A stretch of DNA of 64,000 nucleotides from Rotaria macrura (Eukaryota; Rotifera; Eurotatoria; Philodinida; Philodinidae). The position numbers were made by a program, and so were the translations under genes. The DNA is taken from assembly GCA_900239685.1 (NCBI GenBank), contig OENT01000918.1, positions 1 to 64,000 of the forward strand. Direction: 5' to 3'. The notes beneath the pieces were generated by a model. The model was not told where the DNA came from, did no database searches, and worked only from the letters and a program-made list of their open reading frames with translations. Numbering within the stretch: position 1 is the stretch's first letter; the number at the start of each line of letters is the position of its first letter. Shown here one piece after another: positions 12,268 through 25,668 of this stretch.

Positions 12268-15200
12268 CATTATAAGCCTAATCAAAATTATTGAAAGATG
12301 TTCTAATCAATTCAGTTTTCATGATAAATACAAGTATGATATTTAGTTTCATATTCGATCATGATTAGCTAAGTCAAAGCCAAATGAAATTTTTTTTAAA
12401 TATATAAGAAAAACGACTTTACTGAAAATAACGTGTCTAGTGACCACAGTATTTTTAAAAAGAGTATTGGAAATACCATTCGCTTTTCATTTGATTTACA
12501 TATGAACAGATGTAGTTTTTCACGGGCTATCAGAATTCGTTCTTATTTTTCTGGGACAGATTAATTATGATGTTCTTTTGACCCCAAGACTGAAAAATCC
12601 GTTGAAAAACAAATTTAACGGATTTTTGTATTTCGATTTTTATTTCTGCAACAAAACTGTCCATGCATGACTTTACACACAATTTTGTAGAGCTGAGTCT
12701 GCGCTATCGGTTGGTATATAGAACATGAAGATTCGATCTCGTTTTCATAAAGAAATGAGATCCACAAAAAATATCAGAAAAAGTGCCTAATTTTGATAGG
12801 TTCATCAAGGGTGACCTACTTGTGTACCTTATATCTTCACAACGGATCATTATTGGACCCTAATATTTTGGATTTTCTATATTCATACTATGAACTTTCA
12901 AACTAAATATGAAAGATCAAAATCTAAAATTTACCTCCGGCCAGCTTGTTTAGAATTGGGCGATTCTGTCGCGATACCTCTCTTAAGCTTTCCGCTTATC
13001 TCCAGATCTCTTCACTATATAGTGAAAATAACTGGAAATTTCGAATGTTTCCTCATAAACTAAAAAGCAATTTTATTTGTTGAGCGTTCGAATGAGTCTT
13101 CATATTCGACTCTTGATACTTTTGAATTTCCGCATGGTCATTTTTAAATATTTTTAAGAGATAAACAATTTTTGTTTGAGACTCATCAAAATATTATCTA
13201 AAATCTATTCTGAGTGATTCATATTTGAAAGATCATAATTGAACACAACAAGATCTGCATTATGCTACACCTTTATGGGCACTTTTCTATATTGACTTGT
13301 GAAGGTATAGCGAATTGAACAACACAAAGTTATTCAAAGAATATGAGATGAATCAGGGACACATAAGCAAAGAACAATTGCATACATTCAATTTTTCTTT
13401 CTATAAAATACGTCACTGGAAGTACGTTTATCATCAACTTCGATAACTTAAATTTAGTTCAGGCAGCTGATGACTACAAGTATATTTCATAATTAAAACA
13501 ACGGTGTAAATTTGTGACTCAAGAACGACTCCGGCTTAGAATTTTCTCAGTTATTAATATAGAGCCTTAAACCTAACGAATTCTGCTATGTTCCCGTCTA
13601 ATCAATAATTATTTAAGCATTTATATGCAAAAATGAGTTTGTACATGCATATATTTATATGCGTGCACATTTCTCTGCTTCTACGCTACTTACTGATGAA
13701 AGTTTACTTTTCATATGAACTATGATGAAATCTGAACGACAAACTTTGATAAATGTTGATATACATGTTGATGCACATATAATGGTTATGTTAACGCTTC
13801 GAATGTTACAATATGCAGTGTTTCATTTTACGGTTCAATAGGAAGATATGAAAGTAATGCACATGTGACGAATATCAATGCATGATTGCTTTCAGTTCAA
13901 TTTTGCATACATGTGCCCTCTCTTCAGTGCTCATTTATTTATCAACTTATTCAGGTATTGTTTAACGTAGTATGATGCACATTTCTTTTTACACGGAAGT
14001 GAATCGAGACGAATAACAAAAAAACAATAGCATGTATTTAGTGAATATCTCACTCGAATAAGTTGATAAGGAACTGTGAGATCTTCAAAAGAATTTTTCC
14101 ACTGTCGTTGCTCACTGTATCAGTATTCGCGTTCGCACATTATAAGTTTATTATCAAAGTTCTATGAAAATTTTAGATTGAAAGTGTTATCGTTTTCAAT
14201 TTTGAAAAATACATCAAAGCAAGTGTATCAGTACAAGACGTTCAATCATAAGTCACGATTATGTTGTAATCAATGAAACGAAGCACAAAATGAGAAACTT
14301 TCAATTTCAATTTATAAACAAGTTCATATTGAGATAGAGTAAATTTTTCAATCTCAAATAACAACATATTAGATTCACATGAATAACCATATGTATGTTA
14401 CACACTTTGACCTAAACATATTCAAACTTACTAAAACAAAACGGTATTTTATGGATATAAATCGATACTGACTAGTTTTTCAGATTTGAATTCATGAAAA
14501 TTCGTCGAAATTTATCTATATCATTAAAATCAATACTTTTAGTCAGTTTCTGATCATGTTATCATTATGTATTCTGAGTGAATTGTAGATGTACTAATAC
14601 TGTGTATGTTTATATCGTACTTGTATTTCTTTACTGTATCTAGATCAAATAAGATATGGTTACATCTTCAGTATTAGAGTTTTGCTAACTAAGCGTCTTT
14701 ATACTGATTCTGTTGTTAGTTCTTTAATAATTTATTTTATTCCTATGAAATAGTTGGTATAAAAGATAATCTAGGGTTCATTGTGAGAACTGGAAATGAT
14801 AAACCGCAAATTCTATGGATGACTTCTGTTCATTTAGTTATTCTATGAATAAAACTACTTCCGCTCGATTGAACACTACTCACTCAGTAATGGGGTTATG
14901 TTCCGTTAAAATCAAACCAAGTCGAACCGAACAGATTGAAAGCTGAATTAAACATCGTACAAGTGACCAAGATTTTTCTTTCAAGATAGAAGATCGAATA
15001 TAGGAATTCTCTGTTTAAATAATTCTTAGACAAACCTATGAAATTTAGACTGGGTAATAATTTTATCACATAGATTATTATTATAGTTTTTATATTAAGC
15101 TTTTAAGACTGTTCTCTCATCTAGAGACACATTATTGTACTATTTTAGTTTCCTGCAAGTCTTTTGACTTAACTAGGAACGATTTCAGTCATTCTCATAT

Positions 15201-18197
15201 TTAATCAAATATAGAAACAATAAATTATTATGAACTATCTAACAACTAATTGGTAGTATAATTTATGATTTGTACAGAAAATTCACTCTCTCATTTCCGC
15301 TACTAAGTATTCCATGTGAAAAAGTAGTTGAATATATCTGATAACCAAGAGTGGTCAACAGCGCTTGCATTCAGAGTGTGATTGAGATGAGATTGTAGGA
15401 GTCTGCTGACTTTCGACTACTTCCTAAAAACAACAGCTTTAAAAACATCAAAAATGACTGATCATTATGAATTAAATCATTTCCCAATCAATTCAGAATG
15501 GGACTAATTTTGAAAATAATACTATTTTTCGAAACTTTCATACAAGGCCAGTTTTGAGAAAAGAAAAATATATATCTAGAAGTATTGCAGACAGAAATCA
15601 TCTTTGAAAAAATATCTGAAGTACAAGTTCGAACGTTGTATCCAATACGATCATGTATGGAATCGTTCCTTTTTTCTAGACTTCTTGTATTGTTCTTGCG
15701 AAAAGTGTGAGTGCAATTGAAGTACTTTGTTGCGACAGTGTAGAAGGATTATTAATGATGGAAATTGACGATACTTTAGTGATGATAATATCATCTTCAC
15801 TGACAAGTCGAAGTCATGCTGCTTTTGGCTTTGCGTACATTTTGATAGTATGACAGATATTAGGGGGTAGTTAACAGTTATGAAATTCATCTAATGACTG
15901 TGGGTACTCCTTTATAATACCAATAAGAGAGAGAAAAATGCGTGAAGGTTAGAAGAGAACGGTAAGAAATAATTGGGTTAAAGTCAATATTGCGATATCA
16001 AAAACTCACCGACAAGGAAAAACGCAAGGATAAAGTGACAATTAATTATTTGCGAGAACAAACTTAAAGACAGAGTGTTAACAAACCCAAAGTTATACGA
16101 GATATCCCCTTTGAATTTTACATTCATGAAAGTGATGGATTTTTCAATTCTTTTATTCACTATTTATTCGATTTGTCAATATTTATCAGTTTTGGTCCAT
16201 ATATTGCTGAAAGGAGAGGAACTTCTCTTTTGTTTTGTTTTCTTCATGAAATATTGTATTTACGTCATGACTTATTCTATTTATCCTGTTCATATGTATG
16301 AGACATTATTCCTTATAGTGCCATTTCGAGTGCACGTTCCTATGGCTTTTATAGTCTTCGACTATTTCGAATTTTTAATGAGCTATTGTTTCTCTGTTAC
16401 TACAAGGCAGTAGTGCGTCACCATTTTTCATTACAGAAAGTGGAGTTAATTTTCAAACTGAAATTAAGAAATAGAAGGAGACAGGAGCAACTCTGGTTCA
16501 TGATCGGTGTTTTCAGAAGAACTGAAAATATGGGAAAATCTCATCAAATGATTAGAGTTACAAGAATTACGTGCCTATACATGACAAACCCCGAACGGGT
16601 TACATCCTTAGGCGGTATAGTTGCTCTATAAAATGTTTCTGAATGGTTGATGATTTGCAAGTGGGAAAAGAAACTTTTCTTCTGAAAAAGAACTGATTGT
16701 TTTATTGTTTCAGTTATGTTATTCATCGAAAAATTTCAGAATCATGAAGACTGTATGACCGATTAAAACTGAAAGTAACTTGAAAATATAATTAAGATAG
16801 CGTATCCATTATCAATCAGCTGCGGCTCTTTAGCTAACTTTTCTTCGTCGGAGAGTATAAATTTTTTGAAAAATCCTTCCGTATTGTAAAAGCTGTACGG
16901 CAAATTAAAATTGAACGAATTGAGGTCATTGTTATCAGTCATTTATTCTATGATCGTCTAATTTTGGAGTGCGTACGAATGCAGGAAATATTCATCTACG
17001 AGTAAAATTATAAAAATTGAACGTGTGATCATAAACCCTTGCCAACCGTCTTTTCGATGAAAAATCGAAGATGTAAGCACGACGAAGTAATAATTGCATG
17101 ATTTCTAGTGTTCTACTATCATGAAGACATTTAAAATTGATGCCTTAGCAAAATTTTGATCATATCATCTAATAATTCTTTGGGAGAAGAATGAATACTG
17201 CTGTGGAAAACTATAGATTGTCCAATTCCGGATCTAGCAGTAAACACAACTAATTCGATTCATTATTATCAGAAGAAAAATGTTCTGAGAAGTTTCTACG
17301 ACTCTGAAAGCTATCAATATTACAAATTCGATTTCTCTTATGTCATCTTTAAGAGAGAATCTGGAAAAGAAAGTTTGCTCAACATTGTTCTTCTCTTTAA
17401 TCAACAAGTTATTCGGAAAACAATTCAAATAGTACAACGATTAAGTTTATTTTCTATTAAATATTATTCTCAACTTCATGTAGCTATATGTGAGATGGAA
17501 TCCAACCTTATATACTGAACAAAAGATAAAATTAATTACAAACGAATCCAATTTGTTTGGAAAAAAGAGATTTCAAAGTCTTGTTATAATGAGTACCTTG
17601 GTAAGCTAAGAAAGTTTTTCTGTCTCTATAGAATATTTATACTTGAGAGTTTTTTTTATTATATGAACAGTAAAACTTTTCAATACGAGTTGTACGTTCT
17701 AACTATAGCGGTAATAATAAGTTAATACCAATCATGAATATCATTGAAATATTTTTAAAGAATAATATTGTGTCTTTACGACCGGATTTCTTATTGCAGT
17801 ATATCGACAAAATTCCCAATTCCATGCACTTCTTTGAATAGCTTCTTCAATATTTATAAATACTTTCATACATGCGTCGTCTATCAGAATCAAAGTTATT
17901 ACTCGTCGACAGTAAGTACACTATTGACAAAAACAAGAAACTCTCTGATATCTGTGAATGTTATCATGTCAGTTAAATATTTACACATCATGGTGCGATG
18001 TCGTTTCCAATCGTTCAGATTGTCCCTTGATTGATGAGTCATTGTTATTGTGACTAAGACGAGACGTATTCCTGTGTTGATATTTGCACTGATACAACGA
18101 TACCCAATTCATTGCGTAAATAAGATATTAATGATGAAGCCGTTGATATATAATTCAGTGATAAAACGAGTGATCCGAAAAGGCATTCGAAAACAAC
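12268..18197. other. 6 kb gene-free stretch
   Basis: AT-rich throughout. A hydrophobic ORF at 16075-16413 and several 60-110 codon ORFs lack splice partners, motifs or composition that would set them apart from chance. No tRNA-like fold was noticed. Genes made of very short exons could be missed by eye. Confidence 0.4.
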
Positions 18198-19635
18198 ATG
18201 TACATCAATTACTTTCTACTTATAACAGTTGCTACTCTAATAGTTAGAGGGACTACGCAATGTCCTCCATCTAGACAATCAATTGAGCATACTCTTGAAG
18301 AAGCTCATATTTCCGGTCTTGTCGCTATCGTAGTCAATGCGAGCAGTATTGTGTATGATCAAGCATTCGGTAGTCAATCACCTGTCGTAATAAGTCCACA
18401 TATACAGGAAGACAATGCCAAATCAATTTTTATTATAGCTTCGATTTCCAAAACATTCCTCGTCTTCGACGCTATGCAGCTTGTTGAATCTAAACAACTT
18501 GATCTTGATGAAGATATAAATAAGTATTTGTTTCCTTTGCCATAAAGTACACATCCAATCTACACAGACGTCGCTATCTCAATGCGAAACGTACTCTCGC
18601 ATATGACTAGTATTGGACCGAAACTTGATGAAGAATTGAAGGAACACTACTTACCCGGTGATGAATTTACTCTGAGCAATCTCTCTGATGTAGTTAACAA
18701 ATATTTGAGAAAAACTAGCAACTGGTTATTGGAATCTCCTGGTACTGTAGCATTTTATTCCAACATAGGTGCCACTCTGGGTGTCTTAATCGTGGAGCGT
18801 ATCACAAACATACCTTTCGAGCAGTATGTATTCGAGAAAATTCTCCAACCATTGGGTATTTCACGAAATGATGCTGGGTATCGATTGAGTCATTTTGAAA
18901 ATAGAAAACAAGATCTTGTGGGACATTACTTATTCAATACATCGTTCCTTTCAGTCTATCAAAACATCGTACCTCAATTAAAACTTGCTCAAGTAAGATG
19001 ATTATCAGTTTTCAAACATTTTTTAATAGATAATTACACATGGATATGTGGTAATGAATTCACATTGTAGAAGAGACGATAAAGAAAAGTTCCTTTTAAC
19101 ATATTAAACCAATGAATCATTTCACTAGGCAGGCAATGATTCCGATTGGTTTTACATTCCATATTTTATCTTGAGTGTTTATCCATCGGGACTCATGCGA
19201 ATATCGGGTTATAGCCTTGCATCCTTCTTCCAATGTTTTATGAACGATGGTTTTCCTTTGTTGTAACAAAAGTCATCCATAGACGAAATACTTCGCATTT
19301 ATGGCCAACAAAGTCAACAAACCGAAGCCAATGCTGAGTATGGTCTCATATGGACTTGGCTACAGTCAGGTCGACGTCGTCTCATTGAACATCGAGGTTC
19401 ACTACCTGGATTTACCAATTCGATTGTGGCAAATGAAAATCGAACCATTGGAGTGATCTTACTTTCAACTGGTGATTTCACTAGAGGTGATCCCGATTCT
19501 AAGAATGTTTACCAAGTGTCAATTCGTATTATGACTCAATTATTTGAGTGTTACGATACAAATGAGAGCCCTAGAAATCGTGTACCACTTCTTGTTTTAT
19601 CGAACATTTTCTTTCTATTTCTCTTTTTTTCGTAA
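18198..19635 (+). pseudogene. secreted beta-lactamase-like serine hydrolase, two in-frame stops
   Basis: Class C beta-lactamase/DD-peptidase fold family. Two exons: 18198-18992 and 19129-19635, phase-0 junction, GT-AG intron of 136 nt. The N-terminus from the ATG at 18198 is a signal peptide (FLLITVATLIV, then TTQCPPS). Catalytic motifs are all present: SISK (SxxK nucleophile) near residue 88, YSN (YxN) about 100 codons later, and HRGSLPGF (HxG) in exon 2. The extreme C-terminus is hydrophobic (VLSNIFFLFLFF), perhaps a membrane or GPI anchor. TAA interrupts the frame at 18543-18545, and again at 19264-19266. Sequence before, between and after stays in one frame and still aligns with the family. 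It is best read as a young pseudogene; sequencing error at both sites is less likely. Such genes are often suspected bacterial acquisitions in bdelloids, but the intron shows it is domesticated. Confidence 0.82.
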
Positions 19636-21254
19636 CTTTGCACTGTTCGTAAATGCACTGTATAATTTATTGAGATTCATCTATGAAATATATATTAACT
19701 CTTCGATAGATGACAAAATAAACAATAGGTACTATAAAATTTATAGAACTGTGATTGCATAGGTAAGATTATTAACAATGAATGATCAATGCTTATGCTT
19801 GACTGAACGTTTTCCTCGAAATTTCTATAGTCTACATTTTGACTCTTTTGAATGAAATACTCAGTAATTCAGATCTCATTTAGAACAAGTTAAACATAGA
19901 AATAACATTTATCATGGACTATTCCATGATTTTTAGAGTGAATGCAGATTCTGCATTGCAACGAAAGATGGAGACAATATTTACTTCATAATGATTGAAA
20001 TTTTTGATAATACATATTCTTGATCTCCACCTAGAAACTTGGGGGTAGTTAATGAGTGAATGATCTAGTATTCAAAATTTTTTTGTTAAAATATGCTTAC
20101 AAAGAGTTTGGGTAACCAGAAATAAACTTGTGTATTAGATGTGAAACCTATTCAATAAAAACTTTATCTCTCACGTCAGATAATCGAGTTTTATCGTTTT
20201 GATCGCTGATTAGTTCAAGTAACAGCTTGACTCGATTGAAATTTGCGTTTTTTTTCTAGTGAATTGGCCTACCATTTCTTTTGGTTATTTTCACTGATTC
20301 TCATTAACAAAGTGCACAATACAATCAATTCAGGAACAAAAAAAAGAAACTATTTGTTTCAATCGAACTCTCCATACTTAATCCTCTATATTCAAACAGA
20401 AAATTAATTAAACTAAAATAAGAATTGTATAAAAAGTGACTCAATTGATACAGATACACAATCATCAGCGCTCTTGGGTCAACTCTTCATTCTCTACGTT
20501 TCATTAATTTTTGCAGCGAACGTATTTTGAAGCGTAAGTAGTGCAACATGTACATGTACTATAGGGTGTTCGTGTACAGGATCATGTTGTGTCATACTAT
20601 TTATGTTTTAGCACATATAGACATCTTTGAGATATTCTAGATTATTTTATTAACGAAATAGACATACAGCTGTAATATAGTATCGACCCTCTGTTGTTAT
20701 TATGTATCAAGATAATCACTTCTATCTAACACAAATTCATATCGTGGAATAAAACGTACTAGAAGAGGTTTGACTACAGATCGTACATATGAGAAAATAG
20801 GACTTAAAATTGAGCTACGTATATAAGAATGAATAGTTATAAAGTGTGCTTTGAGAAGCGCAAGAATAAAATAAAGGTACGTCAGGATGTATGAAATTCG
20901 ATTGAATGCAAGACGTATTCAGAAGCGTTTCAAGATTATCACAACACAAAAACACATCAAAATGTCGGTAGTTGTAACAATGAATGCATTCAAGAAAGTC
21001 AGCCAATGCGTTTCATCCTTATATGAATCTTGCCAACGTATTGTGAAAGACTTGTTTTTTTTCAGCTGACAAAGAAGAAAAAGAAAGAAAAATAATCTCG
21101 GCTAGGAAGCATAAAAATACCCACTATGTGGAAAAAAAAGATGTCGATTCGATATAAATGTGCATATCGATATATTCCAATTTGATTCATGTAACATTCA
21201 GGAAAACTTCCGATTTCTTGTATTTACGTACTACACAATATAGTTGAATTTCAG
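19636..21254. other. no gene seen; possible missing 5' exons of the RdRP
   Basis: AT-rich. A 60-codon ORF at 20887-21069 is rich in basic residues and ends against a pyrimidine run. It could be an upstream exon of the polymerase gene, but nothing in its sequence confirms this. Confidence 0.35.
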
Positions 21255-24200
21255 ATTTATTTCAAAGAAATAAACAACTCTTGTTACTTTTATCTATCAA
21301 ATTGTTTCACAATATCCATGGCATGTGGTCCAAAACTTTTCTGGATGAATTTTCAACATTCGAAGCTCAATATGCTATTGAGTTACTTCATTCGCTTGGT
21401 TCAATATTTGATAGTAAATATTCAACGAATGAAAATCTGCGAAACGTGATGATTGACTTAGCTAAACGAAATGATAAATGCTTTTATCAGTTGGCATTGC
21501 ATGCTAATAAAAAACTTCAAAGAAATCAGTCGTATGATTTAGCAACGACGTTTAATGATGAAGAATTCAATGCTATGTGTGATTTTTCTAAGAATAATGG
21601 AGACCGTCTAGTAAGCGATGAATAGAAATTATAAATAGAGAATCTCTAAATAAAACTGTTTTGATCAAGGATAAATCAAAATCATACTATGTGGCTACTG
21701 TTCATATTACTCCAACTGAAACACGCATTATGCCATTGCAAGCGACAACGGGACATCGTGCTCTTCGACATAAAGCATTCAATGGTATTCAAGACTTTTG
21801 TCTTGTTTTCTTAAAACCAGATCCACCCACTAAATACATTAGGGAATGTGATCGCTTCAAAAATATTTTTGAATCAGGCATTGAAATTTGCAATAATCGC
21901 TATCATCTTTTCGGTGCGTCGAACTCTCAAATAAAAGAGCATAGTTATTGGTTTATAAAGGCAGCATCTATGGAGGAAGCTCATGAAAAACGGCAAGAAC
22001 TGGGTTCATTAAATGAAATCATGAATATTGGCAAATATGTATCACGATTAGGTCTATGGTTCACTACGAGCTACTCGACTGAGGTAAGATTGTTTTCTTT
22101 TAAGTATAATTTTACAAACAATCTTAGGAGTAAACTATTTATTCGTCAAGATTACACTCGACTATATTTCGGATCTACAAGAGTTCGATTCGAAAGTTAA
22201 ACGTGAAGATAAATGTGTAACAATTATTGAAGATATATGGCGTAGTGGCTATTGTTTTACAGATGGAACTGGATTGATATCTAAAGGTTTGGCAAAGATG
22301 ATTGCTAATAGATTGGATTGGCTTATTAAAGAAGAGCAGAATGTATGTGCCTATTTGGATTACTTAATTTTTATCCTCATTTCAACTATCTGAACATTAG
22401 GACTTATATCCATCTGCTTATCAGATTCGAATCGCTGGATGCAAAGGTGTTGTTATTATCGACCCAGAGTCTACCTTAAATCAATTCTACATTAAAATTC
22501 GTCGATCGATGCAGAAATTTACATGTAATGATTGGAATTTAGATATATGTAGAAAAAGTCAACCGAGTACGTATTCTTTTTCTCTTGCCTTATATTGATT
22601 TTCATTTATCTATAGTTCCAACGCGCCTTAACAATCAGATAATCATACTACTATCAGATCTTGGCATACCTGACTCTTTATTTCTAGAACTGCAAGAAAA
22701 ATGGTTTAACAGTAAAAAACAAGGACCACTTAAAATTGAGTAAATCTACATGTTGAATATAGATATTTTATTTCAGTATAATATGATGCAAATTTTTCAC
22801 AGGGACCATCTGAAAAATAAGATACCATTATCGGTGAATGAATGCCGATACATGTTTGGTTGCGCATTAGATTCAAAATTGAAGTCGGGACAATGTTTTA
22901 TTCGCTATGAAGTTCTAGCAAATGATGGAAAATCGAAAAAGAATCGCGAATTCAAATCTGTTGTTGGATCAGTTATTGTCACTAAAAATCCTTGGTAAAA
23001 CTTCGTTTGATTTGCTTAATTTTTAAAACTAAAATGTATCTCTAGTCCGTATGCCGGTGATGTTTTAAAATTGGAAGCAGTCGATTTACCTGAACTACAT
23101 TGCCTCACAGACGTTATTGTCTTTTCAATCAAAGGCGAACGTAAGTATGTTGCGATAAATAATTTTACTTTTACTGAAAATATAATTTCATATAGGGCCC
23201 GATTGTCATAAAGTTGCTGGATCTGATCTCGATGGTGATCAGTACTTTGTAAACTTCTTTTGTTTTTCTTGTGTTTCTTTTTCAATTTATAATCGTTCTT
23301 GTCTAGGTTTATTGGGGTCAAGAGCTTCAGATTTCTGAAACGATCGAACCTCTTGACTATGTGGAACCATCACCAAAGGAGAATGATCATGGGACAAATT
23401 TTACTGCTCGTAGTGTTACTAATTATTTGTTATCATTGTTGAGAGCTACAAGCTATGGTGAAATTTATAATCTGCACGCTGTTGTTGTTGATCGAAATAA
23501 AGAAAATCATGAAAAACGAACATGTCAAATGTTAGCCATCAAATTGGCAAAGATGTTTGCATTTGCTAGTGAGTTAATACATTGAATGCTAGATGACATT
23601 CTATATTTTACTTGTTCATTGTAGTCGATTCTGGAAAAACAGGATATGAAATAGATCGAACTCAAATTCAAAAAATTCGTAAATCATTCAGCAATGAATA
23701 TCCAGATTTTCTAATGAAAAGACCTTCATATCAATCTGAATCGATATTGGGTGTACTTTATCGTAAGGCGCTTGATTTCATAAAACACAATGAAACTTTA
23801 TTCAATGATCCATATAAGAATGATTCGACGATTGGTTACAGTAAAGTAACTAACATTGATGAAAGAAAAAGATTTTTTGCTTCTTCCAAATCTCACAATA
23901 TAATTTTGTCTTTCTTATTCATTTTAATCTAAACACGAATAACTTGAAACGTTTTCTAGTACTTGGAAAAGAATTTATGATTTTATGTGAAAGTTCGTTG
24001 TGCATTAAATATTGATTCATATAATATTTATCAAGAATTATACTTCGTCTTCAAAGATAAAGCTCCAGCCAAAATTATCATTGAACAGTGGTGTGATTAT
24101 TTTAAAGAGAGCGGTACAACTACGAAAAGATCAACAAATTCTACAACGAATGAATCAATCGAATGTCTTGAAACAGTTGTTTCACATTTAGAAACTAATC

Positions 24201-24325
24201 TTCATATTCCAACGAATGAGATACAAGCCAATGACAAGATAAATCAAGATATAAATGAACCATGCTTATCCATTGATCCTGAAGATTTTTTGAAAATTAA
24301 ATTGGAATGCATCGAGAATTTTTAG
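21255..24325 (+). CDS. cellular RNA-dependent RNA polymerase (RNAi type), ends uncertain
   Basis: QDE-1/EGO-1/RDR family: copies RNA to make double-stranded RNA or secondary small RNAs. Exons: 21255-21610, 21670-22083, 22151-22342, 22401-22566, 22616-22739, 22803-22994, 23046-23140, 23196-23248, 23307-23568, 23625 to about 23930, and a last block to 24325. Landmarks: YYVATVHITPTETRIMPLQA, GYCFTDGTGLISKGLAKMIA, NECRYMFGCALDSKLKSGQC, PYAGDVLKLEAVDLPEL, and the catalytic DLDGDQYF at about residue 523, followed by a C-terminal region with IDSGKTGYEI and YPDFLMKRPSY. All three catalytic Asp are intact. An open frame enters 21255 from an acceptor, so N-terminal exons are missing or unrecognised. 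Intron 21611-21669 is inferred; the alternative is a 1 nt frameshift near 21622. After 23900 no good donor is seen, and a TGA lies at 23978 in the frame of the last block, so the C-terminus may be damaged. Confidence 0.88.
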
Positions 24326-25404
24326 GAAAAATCTTGTTGATAAATACAATCATTCAGCATTATTATTTTATTAAAGATAATATTTGTTTCAAATCGATCT
24401 GCAATTTTACATTGAATCTGAATAAAAACAAAATAAAAAGTTTGTAAAGAATTAATGTTTATGAATTATATATGGCGTACAAGAAACAAACATTAGACAT
24501 GTTCTTTTTTACAATAGTCGTATACTAATTGCACATAGTATCTAAGAGAATACTGGAGAAATATTAAAAAAATGACATTGTGAAAGATCGATGTATTTCT
24601 AAAAAGTCGACTCGAGTGTATGACGTTTTCGACTACATAAAACGTATGTTGAATTTTGTGTGATCTCATTTTCTCATCAAGAATGATAATACTCATAGAA
24701 GAAACAGATTCTTAATGAGAACTACTTGCTAATATTAGATATTTCAAAAAAAGCTCACTTCGGATTTGGACAAGTAAGCATCACAATTATCGTAGAACTT
24801 AGTAGTTTTTGTAATTATTGTCTCATCTAGCATAATTTACAAGTGACTAGCGATATTATATGGTTATATGAGATAATCTGTGAAGTGTCGGAGTTCCTTT
24901 TTGTGAAATTTCTAATTGTAAGACTTACTATTATGAAACTTGACATGCTTTTGTAAACATCACCGTATCAATACAAGTATGTGGAGTTCATTCTATTTCG
25001 GTTAATTCTGTTTTCAATCTTCATGAGTCTTTCTTGCAGGCAAAGAATACTTGGCATACATTGTTTGAATGAGATCTCGTCATCTAATTCCAAATTGAAT
25101 AGTTATTCAGAAAGAAATTCGGATGCAAACTTAACAAAATATAGACCATCGACTGATTCTACATCACGGTTGCCACCTCTTCCGCTTTTTCACCATTTTC
25201 CCGCTTTTCTTCCGCCATTCCGTTTTTTTTCAGCTTTTTCGGTAAACAGACTTTCATTTGGTTCTTCACAGTTCGAGAAAAAGAAAAATCTGATACTGTT
25301 CAATAAACCATGATCACTGCAGTGCATCGTCTTTCATGGCAGTTATTAATCAATCTGCTAACTTACTGGCACAACATTAAAATTTTTGATATGAAAGAAA
25401 GATT
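24326..25404. other. no gene seen
   Basis: 3' flank of the RdRP. An ORF at 24981-25313 has a proline/phenylalanine-rich end due to a pyrimidine-rich tract at 25180-25240. No family resemblance. Confidence 0.4.
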
Positions 25405-25668
25405 CTACTTTCCATTGATAGCTAATTCTGGGGATGCATTTTTTCTCTGATGCATTGACACAGGAAAAAGGCACAAATTCGAAAATTTAAACGACGTTTT
25501 TTGTAACAAATACATAACGAGATCATTTCTGAGAATGAGCACACTCATGAAAATCGAAAACAGCAACATTAGTGCTACAATCAGGTAAACATAAAGCTGT
25601 AGAAACCACAAGGAATGCTTATGAATCCCCGGATTATCTTCATCTCGATCGACTTTCTCTTCATAAAA
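25405..25668 (-). CDS. possible exon of an unrecognised single-pass membrane protein
   Basis: An open segment of 87 codons follows a plausible acceptor (GTATAG just right of 25668). It begins with an acidic stretch (YEEKVDRDEDNPG) and runs into a clear membrane helix, LYVYLIVALMLLFSIFMSVL, then a short basic tail. This acidic-then-hydrophobic layout looks more protein-like than the surrounding chance ORFs. No start codon or partner exon was identified and I do not recognise the protein. An overlapping ORF on the plus strand (25572-25865) is an alternative. Confidence 0.22.
   Translation of the reverse strand, partial: FYEEKVDRDEDNPGIHKHSLWFLQLYVYLIVALMLLFSIFMSVLILRNDLVMYLLQKTSFKFSNLCLFPVSMHQRKNASPELAINGK

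Noticed and set aside
16075..16413. 112-codon hydrophobic ORF
   Set aside because: It starts from GTG, has no flanking exon signals and no family resemblance. Phe/Ile/Tyr bias follows from base composition.
22084..22150. Apparent frameshift in the RdRP after WFTTSYSTE
   Set aside because: Using the acceptor CGTCAAG at 22144-22150 instead of the earlier TTAG restores the frame and gives a normal 67 nt intron.
22740..22802. Apparent stop and frame change in the RdRP after GPLKIE
   Set aside because: Donor at 22740 and acceptor TTTTTCACAG at 22793-22802 give a clean phase-2 junction, so no lesion is needed.
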